From positions 62,001 through 126,000 of the forward strand of contig CAVTBJ010000012.1 of assembly GCA_963732925.1 (NCBI GenBank): a stretch of DNA of 64,000 nucleotides, written 5' to 3'. Below, one piece after another: positions 1 through 9,575 of this stretch (position 1 is the first letter of the stretch; the number at the start of each line of letters is the position of its first letter). This DNA comes from DASZRZ01 sp963732925 (GTDB lineage Bacteria > Acidobacteriota > Terriglobia > Terriglobales > Acidobacteriaceae). The position numbers and the translations under genes were made by a program. The notes under the pieces are model-generated. The model saw nothing but the letters and a program-made list of their open reading frames with translations. It ran no database searches and was not told the origin of the DNA.

Positions 1-1325
1 CTGTAGGTGACGCGCATGGCAGGCAGTCCCCAGGCGTCCTTCACGTCAGGATCGAGCGTGATGGTGTTGGTCTCCAGGGGGAGGGAAGCGCAGAAGGCTT
101 GCACGGTCATCGTGCGGGTGAAGTTTTCCCGGCAGAATTGCTTAAAGCCTGCTCCCCAGTGAGGCACTCCCGCGGGCAGACTCTGCAGCGCGAAGCTGAT
201 GGGGCCGTCGTACCCCCAGCGAGCATCCAACCGGCCGCCGCCGTAAAATCCGCGCTTCGGATCCGCCTCGTAGAAGTCTTCAATCAGGCGGCTCTGGTTG
301 TGGCCTTTATAGTCGTTCAGTTGGTGCTCGAAAGTTCCATGGGCGCTCGCTCCCGCGCCAAAATTGAGGTACTTGCCAACAATGCCGCTGGAGTTGGCAA
401 GGCCGTTCGGAAACACTTTTGACTGCGACAGCAGCAGCAAGCGCGGTGTTTCAGTTCCGTTGGCGCACAGCACAACCGCTTTGGCCCGCTGAAACACTTC
501 CTCTTTCGCCTCGTCGAAGTACACCGCGCCGGTAACCCGGCCTTTTTTGTCGACGGAGATTTCCCGCACGTAGCATCCCGTGCGGATCTCGCATCGCCCG
601 GTCTTCTCGGCCTCGGGAATCACGCTGACCAGGGTGCTGGACTTGGCTCCAACTTCACACGCATAGCCGCTGCACAGGCCGCAATAGGCGCATGCGCTGC
701 GACCGCGGTACGGCTTGGAAAGAATGGCCACGGGCACCGGGGCGGCATGCCATCCAAGCTTTTTCGCGGCTTGCTCCATGAGCACGCCCGACGACTTGAT
801 TGCCATGGGTGGCACGGGGTAGGGCTTCGACCGGGGAGCTTCGAAAGGACTGGCTCCGCCCAGACCGGAAACTCCTATTTCCCACTCGACCTTGGTGTAG
901 TACGGCTCCAGGTCGGCGTAGCTGATGGGCCAGTCGTCGAAGCCGGTCCCGGCAATCGGGCCGAACAGGCTGCGCTCGTGGAAATCCGATTCGTGGAAGC
1001 GCGACATGGTTCCGGTGTAATGAACGGTCCCGCCACCCACACACCGTCCGTAGCTGACCGAAGAGGCCGGAACCGCCTTCTCAGCGGCGGTTTCCCGGAA
1101 TGTATTCGGTTGCAGCTTGTGATCGTTTACCAGCAGCGGTGGCCCGGGGAGATGATGGCTCAGCTCGTCCTGATGCTGGAAGTCTTTTCCGCGAAGGTAT
1201 GGTCCCTGTTCCAGAACCACGACCTGAAAGCCTGCGGAAGAAAGCTCCTTGGCCATTACGCCACCGGCGGCTCCCGCGCCGATCACAACGAAATCCACTT
1301 CCGTGCTGGGTTGAAATGTCTTCAT
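1..1325 (-). CDS. GMC family oxidoreductase (3' part beyond window)
   Basis: FAD-dependent glucose-methanol-choline oxidoreductase that would oxidise a sugar or alcohol and pass electrons to a membrane acceptor. About 441 codons from the N-terminus are visible; the C-terminus lies off the left edge. The N-terminal dinucleotide-binding motif VVIGAGAAGG is at residues 13-22. A cysteine-rich stretch CAYCGLCSGYACEVGAK lies near residues 210-226, as in gluconate/sorbose-type dehydrogenase large subunits. The start ATG lies 18 bases after the stop of the upstream subunit-3 gene, so the two are almost certainly one operon and one complex. The substrate cannot be told from sequence. Confidence 0.9.
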   Translation of the reverse strand, partial: MKTFQPSTEVDFVVIGAGAAGGVMAKELSSAGFQVVVLEQGPYLRGKDFQHQDELSHHLPGPPLLVNDHKLQPNTFRETAAEKAVPASSVSYGRCVGGGTVHYTGTMSRFHESDFHERSLFGPIAGTGFDDWPISYADLEPYYTKVEWEIGVSGLGGASPFEAPRSKPYPVPPMAIKSSGVLMEQAAKKLGWHAAPVPVAILSKPYRGRSACAYCGLCSGYACEVGAKSSTLVSVIPEAEKTGRCEIRTGCYVREISVDKKGRVTGAVYFDEAKEEVFQRAKAVVLCANGTETPRLLLLSQSKVFPNGLANSSGIVGKYLNFGAGASAHGTFEHQLNDYKGHNQSRLIEDFYEADPKRGFYGGGRLDARWGYDGPISFALQSLPAGVPHWGAGFKQFCRENFTRTMTVQAFCASLPLETNTITLDPDVKDAWGLPAMRVTY

Positions 1326-1342
1326 CGATCCGCCTTCCTGGT

Positions 1343-1960
1343 CTAGGACTTGTAGTCTCGGTCGTAATCGCCAAATGGCGGACTGTAGGCGAAGTTGCCT
1401 TCAAACCCGATCAAATTCCAGCCTGCTTCCTGATAATTGCCGCCATACGCAGGGTCGGAGAAGAATCCGAGAATGGTATGCAGGCGAATCTCTGTGAAAA
1501 ACGGAGTCTTCTCAATGGCGGTCAATACCTGGTTCTGCTGCGGAGAGATCAAGGCCGAGAACTTGCCCGCATCGGGGAACAGCTCGCGTGTCTTGGCTTG
1601 CAGTTCCTTGAGTCCCTGCAAGTACACGGGCTGGCTGTCGCGCGCGAAGGTGGTGAGGGCGCGGTCGATGAAATAGATGGTGTGAGCCTCTTTCGCGCCC
1701 GGGCCGTCATCGCTGGGGATAATCTGCGCCGCCACAGCCTCGACTTCTGTCGCCTGCTCCGGAGAGAGAAACTCTAATTTCGCCGGCTGCTCTGGCATAG
1801 CCATCCGGTGTGCATGGTTCTGTGCTGCCGCGATCGCCGGCCAGTTTGACGCGAGCCAGACCGACGTCACTCCTGTAACCGAACTGACGAGAAACGAGCG
1901 TCGTGAAACGCCCTTTGCTTCCTCATCTTGCAGGCTTGGTTGCTTTAAGTTTTCTCCCAT
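1343..1960 (-). CDS. Gluconate 2-dehydrogenase subunit 3 family protein, Tat-exported
   Basis: Small partner subunit of the GMC dehydrogenase encoded immediately downstream, thought to support export and maturation of the flavoprotein. The N-terminus carries a twin-arginine signal (SRRSFLVSSVTG, about residues 19-30) and a hydrophobic stretch ending near AIAAA. The body (SPEQATEVEAVAAQIIPSDD) matches the family. I start at the ATG at 1960 because a GGAG lies 8 bases upstream; the frame stays open to 2107, but that extension has no good ribosome site and would bury the Tat signal. Length about 205 aa is normal for the family. Confidence 0.88.
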   Translation of the reverse strand: MGENLKQPSLQDEEAKGVSRRSFLVSSVTGVTSVWLASNWPAIAAAQNHAHRMAMPEQPAKLEFLSPEQATEVEAVAAQIIPSDDGPGAKEAHTIYFIDRALTTFARDSQPVYLQGLKELQAKTRELFPDAGKFSALISPQQNQVLTAIEKTPFFTEIRLHTILGFFSDPAYGGNYQEAGWNLIGFEGNFAYSPPFGDYDRDYKS

Positions 1961-2173
1961 TGTGCCGGCTCCCTGGCGGGCTGAATTCAGTGTTCGGGAC
2001 GATACCCCGATCTGCGGAGTCGCGTCAATACAGCCAGTTATGAGGAGATAGCAACACGCAATGAAAAGGTCAATGCTTCGGAAAGCAGTCGCGCCCAGCA
2101 GCGCCATTGGCCGGGCAACGCGGTCTTGCAGGGAATGCTGCTGAAGGAGTCGTTCGTCTCCGGGATCCCTCGT

Positions 2174-3532
2174 CTATTGCCCGAACCTCATCCCGGCCAG
2201 CTTGCGGGCAAAACTGGCCTTGCCCATGTCCTTGAACATCTTGCGCATCTGTGCATACTGCCGAAGGACCTGGTTGACTTCCTGCACGCTGGTTCCGGAG
2301 CCCCGCGGCAATGCGCTTGCGGCGGCTGCCGTTGATTACCTCGTGATGGGCGCGTTCATGTGCCGTCATGGAATTGATGATCGCTTCCACGCGCACGATC
2401 TGTTTTTCGTCGATGTTGTCGGCGGCCTTTTGCATGTTCGCGAACGGGCCCACGCTGGGCAGCATTTTAATGATGCTTTGCAGCGAGCCCATCTTTTTGA
2501 CTTGCCGCAACTGCTCGCGGAAATCCTCCAGGCTGAAACCATCTCCGGAAAGGGCTTTGCTGGTGAACTCCTCGGCCTTCTTGCGATCCAGCTTTTCTTC
2601 CGCCCGCTCAATCAGCGACAGGATGTCGCCCATGCCGAGAATACGAGAGACGATACGGTCGGGGTGGAAGGGTTCCAGCGCGTCGTACTTTTCGCCAATC
2701 CCAATGAACTTAATCGGCGCTCCGGTCACGCGGCGGATGGAAAGCGCGGCGCCGCCACGAGCATCGCCGTCCATCTTGGTCAGCACTACGCCGGTGAGGG
2801 AAAGCTTGCTTGTGGAATTCTTCGGCTGAACGGACCGCATCCTGCCCGGTCATGGCGTCGGCCACAAACAGGATCTCCTGGGGATTCAGCAGTTGCTTCA
2901 GCGACTGCATTTCTTCCATCAGTTGCTCGTCAATATGCAGACGCCCGGCGGTGTCCACAATCAGAACGTCGCATCCGGAGTTGACCGCGTCGCGGCGAGC
3001 TTCCTTGGCCAGCCGCTCGACCGTCGCGGTATTGGCTTCCGCCACCTGCGCCTTCATAGATGTTGGCCTTGATGGCATCGGCCACCACTTGCAATTGCTG
3101 CCGGGCCGCCGGCCGGTAGACGTCCACCGAAACCAGCATGGGCCGATGGCCACCCTTCTTCAGCCAGGCCGCCAGCTTGCCGGAGGTGGTGGTCTTGCCG
3201 GAGCCCTGCAGTCCGGCCATCAGGATGACCGTGGGTGGCTGCGAGGCCGTCTTCAGCTTGGCCGTATCGCTGCCCAGCAGATCGACCAGTTCGTCCCGCA
3301 CGACCTTCATGACCTGCTCGGCGGGCGAGAGCGCGGTCATGACCTCCGTGCCCAGGGCCTTCTCCCGGATGTGGTCAATCAGGTCTTTGACGACGTCGAC
3401 GTTGACGTCGGCTTCCAGCAGCGCCAGGCGCAGCTCGCGCAGCGCCTCTCCGATATTCTCTTCCGTCAGCTTGCCCTGGCCGCGCAGGTTCTTGAAGGCA
3501 CGCTGCAGTTTTTCGCTCAGGTTCTCAAACAT
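2174..3532 (-). CDS. ffh: Signal recognition particle GTPase Ffh (three frameshifts in the sequence as given)
   Basis: SRP54 homologue that binds signal peptides and 4.5S RNA and docks with FtsY at the membrane. The protein starts MFENLSEKLQRAFKNLRG. It has the NG-domain P-loop GLQGSGKTTTSGKLA, VDVYRPAA, DTAGR and TKMDGDARGG motifs, then an M domain ending in FARKLAGMRFGQ. Reading all of it needs three frame changes, near 3050, 2812 and 2310, and each is explained by one extra base. Corrected length is about 451 aa, the usual size. Because ffh is essential, I treat these as sequence errors, not inactivation. The ATG at 3532 is preceded by GGAAA. Confidence 0.93.
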
Positions 3533-3717
3533 CAAGGTTTCCGAGAGTGGAATCAGTTCCGGACACGGGGTAGGACCCGCAGAACAGGCGGGCCCTGTAA
3601 CGAGGATAGCATGATGCTAGCGAGCCGGCTTCACGGCGCCACATCCGCGCTTCGACGGCCCGGACTCACCGGTCGTGTTGAGAGTCTTTCGCCCCAGGTG
3701 CGGTTTGAGGCAACCGC

Positions 3718-4419
3718 TTAGAGCCCGTCCGAGTGATTCTTGGGACTCTTCTGGTCGAGCAGGGAAACAAGCACCTGGCCCGATTTCGGCGTACTCACTT
3801 TATGTTCCCGGACAATTTCTCGTGCCGTCACTTTATGGCCGTAAAGGTTTTCGTTGGCGCCGTTATCCTGGCGCAGGGTGGAGCCTTCCAGCGAAACCCC
3901 GGCGAACAAGCCGCGCGCACGGGAATAGGAAAGAACCTCCGCTTGCATGTAGGCGTCGGTGGCTGCCTGCGCGGTTCGCCCTTTAGGACCGGCTGCTGCT
4001 GCGGCGTCCGCCCCCAGTTTCACCTTGCTCTTGAGCAGCGAGTCGACCCCCTTCGGATTCATGACCAGAAGAATGAAATCGGTCGCCTGCCCGCCCAGTT
4101 GAAAGCCGATATTGAAGCCTTCCAGGGCGTACATCGCCGGCGGACTCCAGGGGCCGGTGAACTTCTCGCCCGTGCGGCAGCTCATGGCGCCTCGCCCATA
4201 GCTCCCGCCGATGCCGAAGGCGCCCTTCTTCACCGAGGGCAATACCACCACGCATTCCGCCTTGTCCAGCAGCTCCTGGGGAATATCGTCGGGAATGTTC
4301 AGCACTTCCTTCAGGACCTCGCCCGCGTCCTTCAGTCGATCTTGTTCCTTCTCCTGTCCGGCCAGTGGCAGGGCGGCCGCCAAACAGCAGAGCATCAACC
4401 AAGCGATCTTCATGCGCAT
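3718..4419 (-). CDS. SYLF-domain (YSC84-like) lipid-binding protein, secreted
   Basis: Protein with an N-terminal Sec signal peptide (about residues 1-21, ending LPLAGQ) followed by a SYLF/DUF500 domain. Family features are CVVVLPSVKKGAFGIGGSYG, the GPWSPPAMYALEG stretch, FILLVMN and the run from AAAAAGPKGRTAQAATDA to SYSRARGLFAGVSLEGS. The domain is associated with phosphoinositide/lipid binding in eukaryotes; its bacterial role is unclear. The start ATG at 4419 has GAGG 8 bases upstream; a second ATG two codons later is possible. It follows the PilZ-like gene by only 4 bases, so the two are probably cotranscribed. Confidence 0.85.
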   Translation of the reverse strand: MRMKIAWLMLCCLAAALPLAGQEKEQDRLKDAGEVLKEVLNIPDDIPQELLDKAECVVVLPSVKKGAFGIGGSYGRGAMSCRTGEKFTGPWSPPAMYALEGFNIGFQLGGQATDFILLVMNPKGVDSLLKSKVKLGADAAAAAGPKGRTAQAATDAYMQAEVLSYSRARGLFAGVSLEGSTLRQDNGANENLYGHKVTAREIVREHKVSTPKSGQVLVSLLDQKSPKNHSDGL

Positions 4420-4423
4420 GCCA

Positions 4424-4831
4424 TCATCCTCGCTTTACGCTTTTTGCCCGCAACTGATCCAGAACGCGACAGAGCCCGCGGTGGTCTTCGTCTCCCAGGG
4501 CGATAAATCGAAATGGCTGGACACAGCCACGGTGGCCGCTGTTGACCGAAACCGGCGCCAGCATCTCGGCCACGGCCCGTACAGGAGAATAATTCACACG
4601 CACAGCCACTTCAACCAGAGACCCTGTTTCCAGAAGCGCGGGCAACCGCAAGCGGCCTCCCGTCTCCGACAGAGTTTCGACCACCCCGTGCACCGTACCA
4701 CATTCTTCCATTTTGATGGCGGCTGGAATCGGCTTGGACATGAGCACGCGAGCAGCGCGCACCTGAGTGTGAGGTTGGGGAAATCGAGCCATAACGCAAC
4801 CAGTATCATCAACGGTTGCCCATGAGCGCAC
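4424..4831 (-). CDS. PilZ-like domain protein, degenerate
   Basis: Small protein whose beta-barrel pattern (VVETLSETGGRLRLP, TGSLVEVAVRVNY, AVAEMLAPV, CVQPFRFIAL) resembles PilZ domains. The c-di-GMP contact motifs look degraded: the arginine motif before the barrel is absent and the [D/N]xSxxG motif reads TLSETG. Nucleotide binding is therefore doubtful. The start is ambiguous: GTG at 4831 has a GGAGG 11 bases upstream, while ATG at 4792 gives MARFPQPHTQ with no clear ribosome site. It lies 4 bases ahead of the SYLF gene. Confidence 0.6.
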   Translation of the reverse strand: MRSWATVDDTGCVMARFPQPHTQVRAARVLMSKPIPAAIKMEECGTVHGVVETLSETGGRLRLPALLETGSLVEVAVRVNYSPVRAVAEMLAPVSVNSGHRGCVQPFRFIALGDEDHRGLCRVLDQLRAKSVKRG

Positions 4832-4851
4832 GTTACCGAAGACCTCCGAGG

Positions 4852-5047
4852 TCAGCCGGAAGGCCTTCTCCGGTGCAGTTCGATTGTGCTGATGTTTCTC
4901 GCTATGGGCTCAGGAGTTGAATCCCCCACCGCTACTACCAGTCCCCTGGCGGTGTAGGTCTTGAAGCCAGACTTGCTGATCGCCAGATCATAGCTGCCGA
5001 CGGGGAGATCGGAGATCGTGTAGGTGCCCTGGTTGGTCGAGGTTGAT
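4852..5047 (-). pseudogene. Relic of a carboxypeptidase-regulatory-like (TonB receptor plug-side) domain
   Basis: Translating the minus strand gives an open stretch with GTYTISDLPVGSYDLAISKS followed by GFKTYTARGLVVAVGDS, then a stop at 4852-4854. This is the core of the CarboxypepD_reg domain found at the N-terminus of acidobacterial TonB-dependent receptors. It has no start, no upstream half and no receptor barrel; it begins about 10 bases after the deacetylase stop. I infer a truncated remnant of a lost receptor gene. A fusion to the deacetylase is excluded by the intervening stop and frame change. Confidence 0.65.
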
Positions 5048-5057
5048 GTTCTGCAAT

Positions 5058-6113
5058 CTATTGCGCTTGTGGAGGCATCTCGCGGGCGGCCAGCACCGTA
5101 TTGCAGTGAATGGTAACCGTGTCCTCCACATTCGCGGCGTAGCCGCCGGCGAACGTCACCATCACCGGAATCCCTCGAGCGCGTGCCACTCGGAACAGAA
5201 GTTCATCGCGGCTCTTCAGGCCCTCTAGGGTCAGGGCGAGGCCTCCCAGGCGGTCCTCGCGATAGGGGTCGGCTCCTGCGATGTAGCACAGCAGCTCCGG
5301 CTCGAACTGCCGCAGCCCTGAGCTCAGAGCGTTGTCGAGCCACGCCAGGTACTGCTCGTCCCCCATGCCGTCCGGGAGGTCCACATCGATGCAAGACGGC
5401 GGCTTCCACGCGGGGTAATTGTGTTCTTGGTGGAGCGAAATGGTAAAGACGTCAAGCGCTGCCTCAGCGGCATTACCTTGATCTTGCCGGTTGCGCCCGG
5501 AAGATCGCAGAACGTTGGGGCCGGACGAGGGCAGGGATGCCGAAACATCAACCTCCGGCCGGAGGAGTCCTGGCCGGAAGCTGCTCGATCCCGCCCGCCG
5601 ATTCTGGAAAATTGCCGCCGTTCCGTTTCCCTGATGGACGTCGCAGTCCACCACCATGGCACGGCGAATCCTGCTCTCTGCCTGCAGACGACGGATGGCG
5701 ATTGCCACGTCATGGATCATGCAGAAGCCTTCCCCGTGATCCGGAAACGCATGATGGAAGCCCCCGCCGAGATTCATTCCGATGCCATCCTGAAGCGCGC
5801 GCTGGGCGGCCAGTATGGACCCGCCTGCGTGCCACCAGAACGCCTCCACCAGTTCCGGCGAATAGGGCACTTCCAACTGCTGCTCCTCACGCAGAGAAAG
5901 CGTGCCGGTCCGCAGCTTTTCTACGTATCCGGCGCCGTGCACCCGAAGTACGTCTGCGTCTGTTGCAGGCTCGGGTTTCAGGAAGTCATCCCGGTCGGCC
6001 ACTCCGGTGCGCAGCAAACGGTCGTGCATAAGAGTGTACTTCTGAGCGGGAAAAACGTGCGTTCCTATAGGAAGGTAGTACTTCTCCGCATAGACTAGCT
6101 TGAAAGGAAGCAT
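5058..6113 (-). CDS. Histone deacetylase family / AcuC-like amidohydrolase with in-frame insertion
   Basis: Zinc amidohydrolase of the HDAC/acetylpolyamine superfamily that removes acyl groups from lysine or amine substrates. Catalytic features are GGGFHHAFPDHGEGFCM (His120-His121), VVDCDVHQGNGTA (zinc ligands Asp158, His160) and AGADPYREDRLGG (third ligand Asp282), plus FAGGYA near 322. The length is 351 aa against about 300 for close bacterial relatives. The excess is about 51 residues (171-221, bases 5451-5603) inserted between AAIFQ and VFTISLHQEHNYP, next to the zinc site. The frame is intact through the insertion. Whether the enzyme stays active is unknown. Confidence 0.88.
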   Translation of the reverse strand: MLPFKLVYAEKYYLPIGTHVFPAQKYTLMHDRLLRTGVADRDDFLKPEPATDADVLRVHGAGYVEKLRTGTLSLREEQQLEVPYSPELVEAFWWHAGGSILAAQRALQDGIGMNLGGGFHHAFPDHGEGFCMIHDVAIAIRRLQAESRIRRAMVVDCDVHQGNGTAAIFQNRRAGSSSFRPGLLRPEVDVSASLPSSGPNVLRSSGRNRQDQGNAAEAALDVFTISLHQEHNYPAWKPPSCIDVDLPDGMGDEQYLAWLDNALSSGLRQFEPELLCYIAGADPYREDRLGGLALTLEGLKSRDELLFRVARARGIPVMVTFAGGYAANVEDTVTIHCNTVLAAREMPPQAQ

Positions 6114-6238
6114 GCCAGTTCGAGCTTAACGGCTGGTTCCGGGGCATGTCTACCAAGTCGGGTATAACCAAACACAATGCATGGTCAGCCCGTGGCGGAC
6201 CCAAGGCAAGCGTGAGTCAATCTGGAGGGTAGTAGAAG

Positions 6239-6769
6239 ATGTCTCTGGTCGCGACATATCCGGCAGATTTTTTTTCCTTGCCTGAACCTAGGCCTGAACC
6301 AAGTTCTTTGCCCGAACTCGTTCCCCCGTCCGATCTCGCCGGCGCCCTGACGGAGGTCCTGGAGGGTTATTCCGCGTATGCAGGCACCGTGCACCTGCTG
6401 GATTCCGATGGCCTGCTGCATCTGGTAGCCAGCCAGGGGATTCCGGAAAGCATGCTGGAAAAACTTCGCACGGTTCCTGCCCGGCAGGGCATGGCTGGAA
6501 TGGCAATCGAGCGCCGTCAGGCCGTCAACTTGGGAAATCTTCAGACTGACGCAGCGGGCAACGTCTTGCCGGACAGCATAGCTGGCGGGCTCAGGCGGGC
6601 GCTGGCCCTGCCCATCTTCCGCGGAGACGCGGTCATCGGAGCACTTGGGATTGAAGCCTCCAATGACAGGTCCTTTTCGGAAATCGAAATTGCCGCCCTG
6701 CTGGATGTAGCCCGCTCTATGGCTGCCCGTTTCCTCGGCTCGACCCAGTTCAATGCATCCTGGTCCTGA
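6239..6769 (+). CDS. GAF domain-containing protein
   Basis: Single-domain sensory protein of 176 aa. A 35-residue proline-rich N-terminus is followed by a GAF fold: GTVHLLDSDGLLHLVASQG, RQGMAGMAIERRQAVNLGNL, ALALPIFRGDAVIGALGIEA and a final helix EIEIAALLDVARSMAARF. No kinase, cyclase or output domain is attached. The start ATG at 6239 has GGAGG 9-10 bases upstream. It is divergent from the deacetylase (125-bp shared upstream region) and ends at a strong bidirectional terminator facing clpC. The ligand is unknown. Confidence 0.83.
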   Translation: MSLVATYPADFFSLPEPRPEPSSLPELVPPSDLAGALTEVLEGYSAYAGTVHLLDSDGLLHLVASQGIPESMLEKLRTVPARQGMAGMAIERRQAVNLGNLQTDAAGNVLPDSIAGGLRRALALPIFRGDAVIGALGIEASNDRSFSEIEIAALLDVARSMAARFLGSTQFNASWS

Positions 6770-6783
6770 GAGACATTCCCCCC

Positions 6784-6820
6784 AAAAAAAAACGGGGGAG
6801 CGACTTCCTCGCTCCCCTTT
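6784..6820. terminator. Bidirectional rho-independent terminator
   Basis: A 9-bp perfect stem (GGGGAGCGA at 6795-6803, TCGCTCCCC at 6809-6817) with a 5-base loop is flanked by nine A on the left and TTT on the right. Read leftward it is followed by a T9 tract, so it is strongest for the minus-strand clpC transcript; it also closes the plus-strand GAF gene. Confidence 0.9.
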
Positions 6821-6843
6821 CCTGGTATGCAATTGAGATCTAG

Positions 6844-9290
6844 CTAACCTTCGTACAGCAGCACGCCCTCAGTCTTTTCCTCGCCAACCGGACGATAGAA
6901 CAAGTGGTTGTTGTCCAGGTAGACCTCGATAAACAGCGGCCGGTTGTTCAACGTGCCCTGAATCAGCGCTTCCGAGAGCGGATCCTCAATGTATTTCTGC
7001 AGTGCCCTGCGTAGCGGTCGCGCGCCGTAGTTACGATCCACCATCGTCTTGTCCAGGATCCATTTGCGCGCGTCCTCCGTTACCGTGATGGTGATGGAGC
7101 GCTGCGCCAGATGCTGGTTCAGTTGGTTCACCATCAGCTCCACAATCTGGATCAGATCCTGCTCCGACAGCGCGCCGAACAGAATGACTTCATCCAGGCG
7201 GTTCAGGAACTCGGGATTGAACACCCTCTTGACTTCCTGCTTCACCAGTTCTTCGACATCCTTCTGGACGGACTCCCCAGCGGTCGCATGGAAGCCCAGT
7301 CCCTGCCGTTTCTGCAGGTGCCGCGCCCCGATGTTCGACGTCATGATGATCACCGTGTTCTTGAAATCCACGGTATTTCCCAGCCCGTCGGTGAGCTGGC
7401 CGTCTTCGAACACCTGCAGCAGGATGTTGAACACGTCCGGATGCGCCTTTTCGATTTCGTCCAGTAGAACGACCGAGTAAGGAGCGCGCTTCACCCGTTC
7501 CGTAAGCTGGCCACCCTCCTCATAGCCCACGTAGCCCGGAGGCGAGCCGATGAGTTTGGAGACCGAGTGCTTCTCCATGAACTCGGACATGTCAAAGCGT
7601 ACCAGCGCCTTTTCCGTGCCAAACATGAACTGCGCCAGGGTGCGCGCCACTTCCGTCTTGCCGACGCCCGTGGGTCCGAGAAACAGGAACGAGCCGATGG
7701 GCCGGTTCGGGCTCTTCAGCCCGGCGCGGGAGCGGCGAATCGCCCGGGAGAGCGCCGAGATGGCCCTCTCCTGGGAAATCACCCGCTTGTGCAGCTCTTC
7801 TTCAATCCGCAGAAGCTTCTTCTGCTCCTCTTCCTTGATGGAAGTGATCGGCACACCCGTCCAGCGCGAAACCACGTCCTCGATGTCCTCGCGAGTCACC
7901 ACGCCGGTGGAAGAATCGTCGAGGTGGTATTTTTCCCGCAGGGCGCGCAGGTTCTCGCGCTCCTTCCGTTCCTCATCGGAATAGAAGCGGGCCTTCTCGA
8001 ACTCGTGGTTCTGCGATGGCGTTCTCCATGCGATGCACGATGAACTTGATTCGCTTCTGGACTTCAGTGATCTCCTCCGGCAAGCGAAGTCTGGCGCAGT
8101 TTGACGCGTGCTCCAGCCTCGTCGATCAGATCAATTGCCTTGTCCGGAAGGAAGCGGTCCGGAATATAGCGATTGGAATGCGAAACTGCGTACTCGATGG
8201 CCTCGTCCGTGTAGGTCACCGCGTGGAACTTCTCATACCGGTCTTTGATTCCGATCAAGAATCTTGGTGGCATCTTCCTCGCCCGGAGGCGGTACCTTGA
8301 CCGCCTGGAAGCGCCGCTCCAGCGAACGGTCTTTCTCGATCGATTTGCGGTACTCCCCGGAGTGGTCGCGCCAATGCACTGAATTTCCCCGCGCGACAGA
8401 GCCGGTTTCAGGATGTTGGCCGCGTCCAGGGAGCCTTCGGCCGATCCGGCGCCCACCAGCGTGTGCAGTTCGTCAATGAAGATGATGGCGTTCTGCGACT
8501 CCATCAATTCCTTCATGATGGTCTTGAGCCGCTCTTCAAACTGTCCGCGGTACTTGGTGCCGGCCACAATCAGTGACAGGTCCAGCGCCAGAATTCGCTT
8601 GTCCTGCAGGAACGAAGGAACCTCGCCGTCGGCGATGCGCTGCGCCAAACCTTCCACAATGGCGGTTTTGCCCACGCCCGGTTCGCCGATCAGCACGGGA
8701 TTGTTCTTGGTGCGCCGGCACAGAATCTGGATCACGCGCTCCAGTTCATGGTCCCGCCCGACCAGCGGATCCAGTTGCGCGTCCATGGCGGCCTGGGTGA
8801 GGTCGCGGGAAAATTCGCTCAGCAGGGAAGACTCGCGGCTGCGCTGCGGCTGCGCCTTTTCCTGGGAACTGCGGGCCAGTTCTTCGCGAACCGTGGACAG
8901 CCGCAATCCGCGCTCGTGCAGAATTTCGGCGGCAAAGCACTTCTCTTCGCGCAGCAATCCCAGCAGCAGATGCTCGGTGCCGATGTGCTTATGAGACAGG
9001 CGCTCCGCTTCCTCGGCCGCGTAGGCGAGCACGCGCTTGCACTCGTTGCTGAGAGGCAGGTCCACGGAGGTGGATACCTTCTCGCGGATCGTCGTGTGGC
9101 CCTCGATCTGCTTGCGAATGGATTCGACCGACGCATGCGACCGCAAAAACCGGTTCGTCAGCGCCTTGTCCTCGCGCAGGAGGCCCAGCAGCAGATGCTC
9201 GGTCTCGATGTAGGGAGAGCCGAACTGGCTGGCTTCGTAGCGCGCAAAGAAAATTACGCGCCGGGCTTTCTCCGTATAGCGTTCGAACAT
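6844..9290 (-). CDS. clpC: ATP-dependent Clp protease ATP-binding subunit ClpC (frameshifts in the sequence as given)
   Basis: AAA+ unfoldase that feeds substrates to ClpP. The order is two Clp N-repeats (MFERYTEKARRVIFFARYEA and HIGTEHLLLGLLREEK), the first AAA+ module (GEPGVGKTAIVEG, IIFIDELHTLVGAG), a UVR/coiled-coil middle region, then the second module (FLGPTGVGKTEVARTLA, VVLLDEIEKAHPDV). The reading frame changes about four times: one missing G near 8360, one extra base near 8268, and extra bases near 8082 and 8017. Corrected length is about 815 aa, normal for ClpC, so these look like sequence errors. The start follows AGAGGGGAAC. ClpP is not in the window. Confidence 0.93.
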
Positions 9291-9575
9291 GTTCCCCTCT
9301 CTAAAGCTTCAGGCTCACTCGTTTCCCTGTCCCACTTGCATTGCGGGAACCCGCGTCCCGTGTCCCGGTAGCCTAGCCAACTGCTTCCATCGCATTCCAT
9401 AACGCGCGGCAGAAACTGCTTCGGGCTTTTTCGCGAGGCTGCCTCCCGCTAAGTTCAACTCTCTTACCAGTTTACGGCTGTTTCTACCTGTTCCGCAACG
9501 GAACTCATCCTCCATTGCAGGCTTTCGGTTTTTCCCATCATCCGCCAGCCGCTCTGCCGGCGCAATGCCTGGAAT

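Noticed and set aside
2174..3532. Programmed frameshifting in ffh
   Set aside because: Three separate extra bases with no slippery heptamer plus structure, and ffh is not known to use recoding; sequence error is simpler.
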